Origin: an uncultured Armatimonadota bacterium
GTDB taxonomy: Bacteria; Armatimonadota; UBA5829; DTJY01
Direction: 5' to 3'
Length of the DNA stretch: 12,653 nucleotides
NCBI GenBank assembly: GCA_937875395.1
Contig: CALNCU010000035.1
Span: 1 to 12,653, forward strand
This document shows, piece after piece, positions 7,472-12,653 of the stretch. Within the stretch, counting starts at the first letter, position 1. Each line of letters opens with the position of its first letter. A program made the position numbers and the translations under genes. The notes below the pieces were generated by a model. It ran no database searches. It was not told the origin of the DNA and saw nothing but the letters and a program-made list of their open reading frames with translations.

Positions 7472-8287
7472 ATGGCCAACAGGGAACAGCCTTCTATACC
7501 AATACAAGAAGAAGAGACTTTAGAGAAGGGCATAGACGCCATCCTGGAAATCCCCATGTTCATCCTGGCCATGGTGATGCTGGCGCTCTTTATAATAGAG
7601 ATTACCGCCCGCCTTAGCCCGCAATCATCCCGCATGCTGCTGCTTGCGCAATCGGTGATCTGGTGGATTTTTGTAGCGGAATACCTGACGCGGGTCTTTC
7701 TGGCAGAGGATCATCTAAGATACATAAAGGAACATCCCGCAGACGCCCTGTTTATTTTTATCCCGTTCCTCAGGGTATTCCGAGTGCTAAGCGTACTTAG
7801 AACCGTGCGGCTGCTGCAATCTGTTCATCCGGTAACGCTCCTAAAGACATACGTAACCACCCGCAAAAGCCTGGTACAGCTGGGCCATATTCTTAAAAAG
7901 CGCAGTTTTGCCTATGTGGTTGCCTCCACCCTTGTAATAACCCTTATAGGATCTCTTATCATGTATCTTCTTGAGCGCAATGCCGGCGGCACAATGATAC
8001 ATTCCTTTGGGGATGCCGTGTGGTGGTCTATAGGAATAGTAACCACTGTGGGTAACGAACTCTACCCCGTCACTGCGGAAGGGCGCATTCTTTCTACTAT
8101 TATGATGATCTACGGGATGGGAATCTTTGGGTATGTTGCAGCCACAATTGCATCTTACTTTATAAATATAGATAATCCGGCGCCCACCCAAAAGAGCAGC
8201 AACATTACCAAAAAGGAGTATGAAGATTTATACAGCAGGCTGAACGAACTGCTTGCAGAGGTAAAAAAGCCTTCCGGTAAACAATAG
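7472..8287 (+). CDS. Six-TM voltage-gated-type ion channel with atypical filter
   Basis: This 271-aa protein has the layout of single-domain voltage-gated ion channels. S1 is at about 28-45, S2 about 57-76 and S3 about 87-98. S4 follows with spaced arginines (R101, R104, R110, R113 in PFLRVFRVLSVLRTVRLL). S5 is about 146-167, the pore helix and filter 180-199, and S6 205-231. A C-terminal Asn/Lys-containing helix (about 246-266) could form a coiled coil for tetramer assembly. The pore reads TTVGNELYPVT (191-201). Canonical K+ channels have TVGYGD here, so Tyr-Gly-Asp is replaced by Asn-Glu-Leu while the flanking TTVG and YPVT are kept. Ion choice is therefore uncertain. GGGAGG lies 4 nt before the ATG, and the gene begins 21 nt after the AI-2E permease stop. 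It is the last gene before a strong terminator. Confidence 0.88.
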   Translation: MANREQPSIPIQEEETLEKGIDAILEIPMFILAMVMLALFIIEITARLSPQSSRMLLLAQSVIWWIFVAEYLTRVFLAEDHLRYIKEHPADALFIFIPFLRVFRVLSVLRTVRLLQSVHPVTLLKTYVTTRKSLVQLGHILKKRSFAYVVASTLVITLIGSLIMYLLERNAGGTMIHSFGDAVWWSIGIVTTVGNELYPVTAEGRILSTIMMIYGMGIFGYVAATIASYFINIDNPAPTQKSSNITKKEYEDLYSRLNELLAEVKKPSGKQ

Positions 8288-8320
8288 AAGGGGAAAGGCG
8301 GGCGCCCTCCCCCTTTATTA
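8288..8320. terminator. Bidirectional intrinsic terminator between convergent genes
   Basis: AAGGGG (8288-8293) pairs with CCCCTT (8310-8315), and a GC-rich inner stem (GGGCGCCC, 8300-8307) extends it. On the plus strand the stem is followed by TTTATTAT, and on the minus strand by a T-rich TTCTATTGTTT. It lies exactly between the stop of the channel gene (8287) and that of gltX (8325), so it can end both transcripts. Confidence 0.85.
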
Positions 8321-8324
8321 TCTG

Positions 8325-9800
8325 CTAATCATCCCTGGATTCAGAGAGAATTCCTATTGCGCGGTTGAGCCGCTGTATCACTCTGGCCCTGCCCAGAACC
8401 TCCATAGTCTCAAAGAGTCCGGGGCCGGCGGTTCTGCACGTCACCGCCATGCGTACAGGGTGGATTACCTGCCCGCCGTGCGCGTCCATATCCTCCCCGG
8501 CCATGCGGACGGCCTCTTCAAGGGATTCAATGGTAAACTCTGCGGACGCCTCTATGCGGCCTGCCAGATTCCTTAAAAGCTCCAGCACATAATCGCGGCT
8601 AAGCCACTTCTTCATGCCCTTCTCATCATAACGGCAATCCTCCCTGAAGAAGAACTCCGTAAGCTCCGGTGCCTCTGAGAGCACCTTCATCCGGTCCTGT
8701 ACAAGGGCAATAACAGCCTTCGCGTAAGATAGCTCCTCCGGCGATGGGTTCTCCGGAATCAGCCCGGCCTCCGTAAGATAGGGAAGACAAAGCTCCGTTA
8801 TTCTGCCCAAATCCGCCTGGCGCATGTAGACGCCGTTCATCCAGTCAAGCTTGGAGAGGTCAAACTTTACCGGGTGGTTTACAATTCCGTCTATGCTGAA
8901 GCGCTCTATAAGCTCTTCCGTGGTAAAGAGTTCTCTGTCCTCGCCGGGCGACCATCCCAGAAGGGCAATAAAGTTCATCATAGTCTCCGGCAGGTAACCC
9001 TTCTCCTTGTAATCCAGAAACCTCACTGCGCCATGACGCTTGCTAAGCTTGGAACCGTCCTGCCCCAGAATAAGCGGCGGATGCACCCACTTGGGCGGAT
9101 TCCAGCCGAGCGCGGCGTACATAAGCATGTGCTTGGGCGTGCTGGATATCCACTCCTCGCTCCTTATCACGTGGGTGATCTGCATAAGATGATCGTCTAC
9201 TATGCTTGCAAAATGGTATGTGGGATAGCCGTCCGATTTGATGATGACAAAATCATCCAGCAACTCGTTACGGAAGGTGATCTCCCCGCGCACAAGATCG
9301 CAGAATGCCGTCTCTCCCTTGTACGGAACCTTGAACCGGATAACTGCCGGAACCCCCGCGGCAAGGTTGGCCTCTACCTCCTCCGGGGAGAGTTTAAGGC
9401 AGGTACGATCATACCCTGTAGGCTCTTTGCGAGCTTCCTGGCCCTTGCGCATCTCCGCCAGCCGCTCAGATGTGCAGAAGCAGTAGTAGGCATCCCCCTG
9501 CTCCACAAGCTGCTTTGCATACTTTGCGTAGATATCAAGGCGTTCTGATTGAAAGTACGGGCCAAACGGGCCGCCCTGCACCGGGCCTTCATCATACGGA
9601 GTCTCAAGCCACCGGAGCGCCTCAAATATCTCTTCCAGCGCGCCTTCCACATACCGGGCCCTGTCCGTATCTTCTATCCTTAAAATAAACTCGCCGCCCG
9701 CGTGCTTTGCCAGAAGCCAGTCAAAGACGGCGTTTCTCATGTTTCCTATATGCGCAAAACCCGTGGGGCTGGGCGCAAACCTTACTCTTACTCTCTCCAT
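8325..9800 (-). CDS. gltX: Glutamyl-tRNA synthetase
   Basis: This class I enzyme attaches glutamate to tRNA(Glu), or also tRNA(Gln) in non-discriminating forms, using ATP; it is cytosolic. The 491-aa length fits bacterial GluRS. The HIGH-type signature is HIGN (17-20) in RFAPSPTGFAHIGNMRNA, and the KMSKS-type loop is KLSKR (251-255). A zinc-binding-like set C107-x-C109...Y130-x3-C134 is present, spaced like the CxC...YxxxC ligands known in some GluRS and Glu-Q-RS. The C-terminal half is the all-helical anticodon-binding domain, which separates it from shorter Glu-Q-RS. Charging specificity cannot be decided here; no gatCAB or glnS gene is in the window. AGGA lies about 10 nt and AGGT about 5 nt before the ATG. 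It is the last gene of the rimO-side group, 80 nt after the winged-helix gene. Confidence 0.97.
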   Translation of the reverse strand: MERVRVRFAPSPTGFAHIGNMRNAVFDWLLAKHAGGEFILRIEDTDRARYVEGALEEIFEALRWLETPYDEGPVQGGPFGPYFQSERLDIYAKYAKQLVEQGDAYYCFCTSERLAEMRKGQEARKEPTGYDRTCLKLSPEEVEANLAAGVPAVIRFKVPYKGETAFCDLVRGEITFRNELLDDFVIIKSDGYPTYHFASIVDDHLMQITHVIRSEEWISSTPKHMLMYAALGWNPPKWVHPPLILGQDGSKLSKRHGAVRFLDYKEKGYLPETMMNFIALLGWSPGEDRELFTTEELIERFSIDGIVNHPVKFDLSKLDWMNGVYMRQADLGRITELCLPYLTEAGLIPENPSPEELSYAKAVIALVQDRMKVLSEAPELTEFFFREDCRYDEKGMKKWLSRDYVLELLRNLAGRIEASAEFTIESLEEAVRMAGEDMDAHGGQVIHPVRMAVTCRTAGPGLFETMEVLGRARVIQRLNRAIGILSESRDD

Positions 9801-9824
9801 GATTACCTGTTCCTGCCTAAAGTC

Positions 9825-9882
9825 AGGGGAGGCCGCAAGCGACCTCCCTTATTTATCCCCGGTTGCAGCAGCCGGTGCTGCT
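9825..9882. promoter_or_regulatory. Two intercistronic hairpins upstream of gltX
   Basis: The 80-nt gap holds AGGGGAGG (9825-9832) / CCTCCCTT (9843-9850), and AGCAGC (9867-9872) / GCTGCT (9877-9882) around a CGGT loop; the second overlaps the stop codon of the preceding gene. On the minus strand no proper T-run follows, so a strong terminator is unlikely. They may tune gltX expression relative to the upstream gene or mark an RNA-processing point. Confidence 0.4.
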
Positions 9883-11719
9883 ACTTGCGTATGTATTTTC
9901 TCTTTGCCTTCTTAAAGCCCTGGTCAACCTTCTTCTCATCAAACTGCCACAGGGCGCTCTTGCCCCTCTGGTAGAAGGGATAGTATGAGCTTAGGATGCT
10001 TGCCACCAGCCGGCGGGTGCTTCTTCTTACTATGTTCACCTCTGTAAACAGGGTGACAAACGATACGCCCTTTTTATGATCCTGCATAAGCTCTGACATA
10101 AGCTCAAACGTTGTCATGTTCTGCGTTTTGGGGTCATCCGCCATGGCGGCAAGGGCTTCCACTCTGCCGGGGCTTACAAAAACCAGCGGGTCTGTTGTGT
10201 TATCATAAACAAATTTATACTCTTCCGGCTTCTCTGTTTTTACAAGCTCAAAGACGGCGCCGGATTCCGGCATCTCGTCCGTATACCATTTATCCATGCC
10301 CATGATAAGGCCCGTTTCGCGGTTAATCCATACGCTCTCCTGCCTGCCGCCGTCTGTGAGGATAATCTCTACCGCCTTTGGGCCTATTGGGAAGAAGGTA
10401 TCTGATATCTGGCAGAGCGGAAACGTGCCAAGCTTTTTGTGATGTCGGAAGAGCACGCACCGGGCGGATTCCTGGGCGGGAAGCTTATCCTGCTCCGTCA
10501 CCTGGTCGCAATCGTGCACATCCTGCACAAGCGGGTTGTGAATCTCTGCAGCAAGGCCGCCCTCAAGGCCCTCATCATCAAGCTCTACATCCAACTTCTC
10601 GCCTTCCGGGGTTTCAAAATCCAGCGGCTTAATCTCAAGCTCTGCGGGCACCTGGTTGATATATGCCGGAAGGGTTTCCGCCATTCTCCACCGGTCTCCC
10701 CCCACCCATGCAAACCGGGAATCTGCGCGCATGGCATCTGACAGACCTTCTGCAGCCACTTCATAAACCGGATCGCGCGGGGAGATTTCAAAGATGCTCT
10801 CCAGTATGACGGGCATCCGCTCCACGCCCTTGCCGGAGACTATCTGCACTACCTCATCAAGGTCCTGCTCTGATATGGTCAGGCTGAGAGTTGGCGCAAC
10901 GTCTTCCGCAACCTCTGCCTTTTCTATTGTGGCGACCGGGGATTCTTCCATTATCTCATCTGCAAGCCGGTCCGCCATAGCTGTAAGCATGGAATCAAAG
11001 CCTGCCGCCATCTTCTCCGACATCCAGCGGCCGTCTGATAGCCAGATCAGCTTCTTTGATGCATAGAGCGCGTTAAATGCCTCCACTGCATCAAAGGATT
11101 CCGGGAGGGCCCTCCAGCGGAAGAGGCTTGCCACCTTGCCGCTTACCGGCACACCCGCGGTATCTGCCAACTTTGCCACCGCAGAAGCAAAATCCGCAGT
11201 CCAGGCTACCTTTGAGGCGGAGGATTCCAGCGCTTCCACATCGCCCTGTTCCATGCCGCTGTCAAAGAGGATATCCTCTTCATCATCTGACATAACCGAA
11301 AGCAGCCAGCTTGCAAGCCCAAAGCGATTGTCCAGCGTCTTGAAGAACTTCTCTGTATCTGCAAGCATTCTGGGGAGCATCTCGTACACACTTGAAAGAT
11401 TGATTGCTATTTCTTCAATTGATATGGGCTTGCCATAGGCGTCTACTATCTCCCGAAGCACGCGTTCGAGCGGTCTCTGCAGATCTTCATACCGGATATC
11501 CAGATCCCACCGGCGGTCTATCTGGGCAAACCGGGGGCTTGCTGCAAGCACGTGGCGAAGCAGCTTGGCAGTGTAGCTCTCTTTGCCTATGATACCTATT
11601 ATTTCTGCCGCGCGTACAGGTTCCTGGTACACAAGCATCGCCGTATATGCCTGATCCTCCAGATACCGCATTGCGGCAAGTTCTGCAGGGTTCTCTATCG
11701 CTGCGTTAGTCAATTCCAT
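9881..11719 (-). CDS. Uncharacterised protein with repeated winged-helix-like modules
   Basis: The product of about 612 aa is not a family I can name. It appears to consist of several modules, each with three helices followed by a wing ending in an aromatic turn. Module ends are SPRFAQIDRRWDL (about 61-73), DNRFGLASWLL (about 130-140), KLIWLSDGRWM (about 223-233) and SRFAWVGGDRWRM (about 334-346). A last one is near YYPFYQRGKSALWQF (about 579-593). The first and last resemble HARE-HTH / RpoE-delta-type winged helices. An acidic linker (about 369-390) precedes a beta-rich domain (about 440-515), and the C-terminus is very basic (KKAKRKYIRK). The ATG at 11717-11719 was taken, but GGAGG lies only 1 nt before it. 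The TTG two codons later (11711-11713) has 7-nt spacing and may be the true start. It lies 22 nt after rimO, in the same transcript direction as gltX. A nucleic-acid-binding role is inference. Confidence 0.75.
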   Translation of the reverse strand: MELTNAAIENPAELAAMRYLEDQAYTAMLVYQEPVRAAEIIGIIGKESYTAKLLRHVLAASPRFAQIDRRWDLDIRYEDLQRPLERVLREIVDAYGKPISIEEIAINLSSVYEMLPRMLADTEKFFKTLDNRFGLASWLLSVMSDDEEDILFDSGMEQGDVEALESSASKVAWTADFASAVAKLADTAGVPVSGKVASLFRWRALPESFDAVEAFNALYASKKLIWLSDGRWMSEKMAAGFDSMLTAMADRLADEIMEESPVATIEKAEVAEDVAPTLSLTISEQDLDEVVQIVSGKGVERMPVILESIFEISPRDPVYEVAAEGLSDAMRADSRFAWVGGDRWRMAETLPAYINQVPAELEIKPLDFETPEGEKLDVELDDEGLEGGLAAEIHNPLVQDVHDCDQVTEQDKLPAQESARCVLFRHHKKLGTFPLCQISDTFFPIGPKAVEIILTDGGRQESVWINRETGLIMGMDKWYTDEMPESGAVFELVKTEKPEEYKFVYDNTTDPLVFVSPGRVEALAAMADDPKTQNMTTFELMSELMQDHKKGVSFVTLFTEVNIVRRSTRRLVASILSSYYPFYQRGKSALWQFDEKKVDQGFKKAKRKYIRK

Positions 11720-11741
11720 ACCTCCGTCTATGTAATTATAA

Positions 11742-12653
11742 TTACCCGTTTGATGCCGTAAATCTGGCCTGCACATCGTACAGGCCGGCATCTACTATTT
11801 CTGCTCTTATAAAGCTGCCTGGGACAACTTTGGCGCCTATGCCCTCAACTTTTATGGCGCCGTCTATCTCCGGGGCGTCCCTCATTGTGCGCCCCACCGC
11901 CGTGCTGCCATTTACATGTTCAACCAGAACATCAAGCTCTCTCCCAACAAGGCCCCGGTTTATTTCAAAAGATATCTCTTGCTGGAGAGACATTATCCGC
12001 TTATAGCGGGCCTTTGATACATTCCCCTTTACGCGGCCGCCAAACTCTGATGCGGGCGTGCCGTCCTCCGGCGAATATATAAACGCCCCCATTCTGTCAA
12101 AACGGGCGAGGCGTACAAAATCAAGCAATTCTTCAAAATCTTCTTCCGTCTCGCCGGGGAAGCCCACCATGAAGGTGGTTCTAAGCACGGCATCAGGGGT
12201 GGCCGCCCTTATCCTCTTAATGAGGTCAAGATATTCCTTCCCGCTCCCCGTGCGGTTCATTGATGCAAGCACCCGGGCCGATGCGTGCTGCAGCGGAATA
12301 TCATAGTAGGCAAGCACCTTCTTATTCCGGGCTACTGTATTTATAAGCTCTTCGCTCACTCTGGAAGGGTACGCGTACAGCAGCCTTATCCAGCGTATGC
12401 CCTCTATATCTGAGAGTTTACCCAAAAGTGCCGGAAGCGTAAGCCTGCCCTCTGTATCCAGGCCGTAGCGCGTTACATCCTGAGCTACAAGGCAAAGCTC
12501 CTTTACGCCGCCCTGCGCAAGGGCCTTTGCTTCTGCAAGGATATGCTCTTCCGGCCTGCTTGCAAACCCGCCCCGGATGATGGGGATGGCGCAGTAGGTG
12601 CAGCGGTTATCGCACCCATCGGAGAGCCTTAGGTATGCAGTCCAGGGCGCGGT
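11742..12653 (-). CDS. rimO: Ribosomal protein S12 methylthiotransferase, 5' end outside window
   Basis: RimO is a radical-SAM enzyme with two 4Fe-4S clusters that adds a methylthio group to an aspartate of ribosomal protein S12. The frame is open from the window edge to TAA at 11742-11744, giving 303 visible residues; an ATG at 12425 is internal. The visible part begins just before the radical-SAM cluster motif C14-DNR-C18-TY-C21 (CxxxCxxC, numbered from the edge). RimO-type signatures follow: AQDVTRYG, IRLLYAYPSRV, DIPLQHAS and the DAPEIDGAI segment of the C-terminal TRAM domain. These separate it from MiaB, the tRNA enzyme. The N-terminal MTTase domain with its three cysteines lies beyond the edge. 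It is upstream of and 22 nt from the winged-helix gene. Confidence 0.95.
   Translation of the reverse strand, partial: TAPWTAYLRLSDGCDNRCTYCAIPIIRGGFASRPEEHILAEAKALAQGGVKELCLVAQDVTRYGLDTEGRLTLPALLGKLSDIEGIRWIRLLYAYPSRVSEELINTVARNKKVLAYYDIPLQHASARVLASMNRTGSGKEYLDLIKRIRAATPDAVLRTTFMVGFPGETEEDFEELLDFVRLARFDRMGAFIYSPEDGTPASEFGGRVKGNVSKARYKRIMSLQQEISFEINRGLVGRELDVLVEHVNGSTAVGRTMRDAPEIDGAIKVEGIGAKVVPGSFIRAEIVDAGLYDVQARFTASNG

Noticed and set aside
8039..8076. Frameshift or sequencing error creating the odd channel filter
   Set aside because: The frame is intact on both sides and S6 follows normally, so a simple indel does not explain NEL in place of YGD.
8874..9548. 224-aa plus-strand open frame
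   Set aside because: It is antisense to the well-supported gltX gene and has no recognisable domains.
11720..11791. Longer N-terminus for the winged-helix protein starting at 11791
   Set aside because: It overlaps the rimO 3' end and has no ribosome binding site; GGAGG lies at the later start.
11742..12425. Taking the ATG at 12425 as the rimO start
   Set aside because: The frame continues to the window edge and contains the radical-SAM cysteine motif, so this Met is internal.

Overview
The window looks like a stretch of chromosome from a diderm (outer-membrane) bacterium of moderate to fairly high GC content. Two secreted proteins carry signal peptides and one looks like an outer-membrane beta-barrel. 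Strong GGAGG-type ribosome binding sites precede most genes, and the isoleucine codon ATA is used freely. I cannot name the phylum from the sequence. Domain style (DUF5666-like repeats, a YjbH-like barrel, tandem winged-helix proteins) suggests an uncultivated lineage, with Armatimonadota- or Nitrospirota-like groups as guesses only. No tRNA, rRNA, CRISPR array, transposase or phage gene was seen.

Layout. (1) Positions 1-301 have no convincing gene; they hold a GC-rich, structured, imperfect tandem repeat of 65 and 62 nt plus the start of a third copy. (2) Positions 302-2259, minus strand: an FMN-binding split-barrel (PNPOx-like) gene followed by a 506-aa protein of unknown function with a predicted helical-toroid character. 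(3) Positions 2260-2587 are a divergent intergenic region with two dyads. (4) Positions 2588-8287, plus strand: outer-membrane barrel protein, universal stress protein, secreted multidomain protein, YihY/BrkB membrane protein, AI-2E-family permease and a six-TM voltage-gated-type ion channel with an unusual pore signature. The last three are tightly spaced and look like an operon ending at a bidirectional terminator near 8288-8320. (5) Positions 8325-12653, minus strand, transcribed towards gltX: rimO (5' end outside the window), an uncharacterised protein of about 612 aa built of apparent repeated winged-helix modules, then gltX.

How the genes work together. The plus-strand block is an envelope and stress set: two exported proteins, an ATP-binding Usp protein and three integral membrane proteins. 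No enzyme pathway links them, so any shared role in envelope or osmotic homeostasis is inference. The minus-strand block on the right combines two translation genes (ribosomal protein S12 methylthiolation and Glu-tRNA charging) with the unknown winged-helix protein, which makes that protein a candidate nucleic-acid-binding or transcription-related factor. The most unusual items are this protein, the channel filter reading TVGNELYP where TVGYGD would be expected, the secreted protein with duplicated DUF5666-like modules, and the structured tandem repeat at the left edge.
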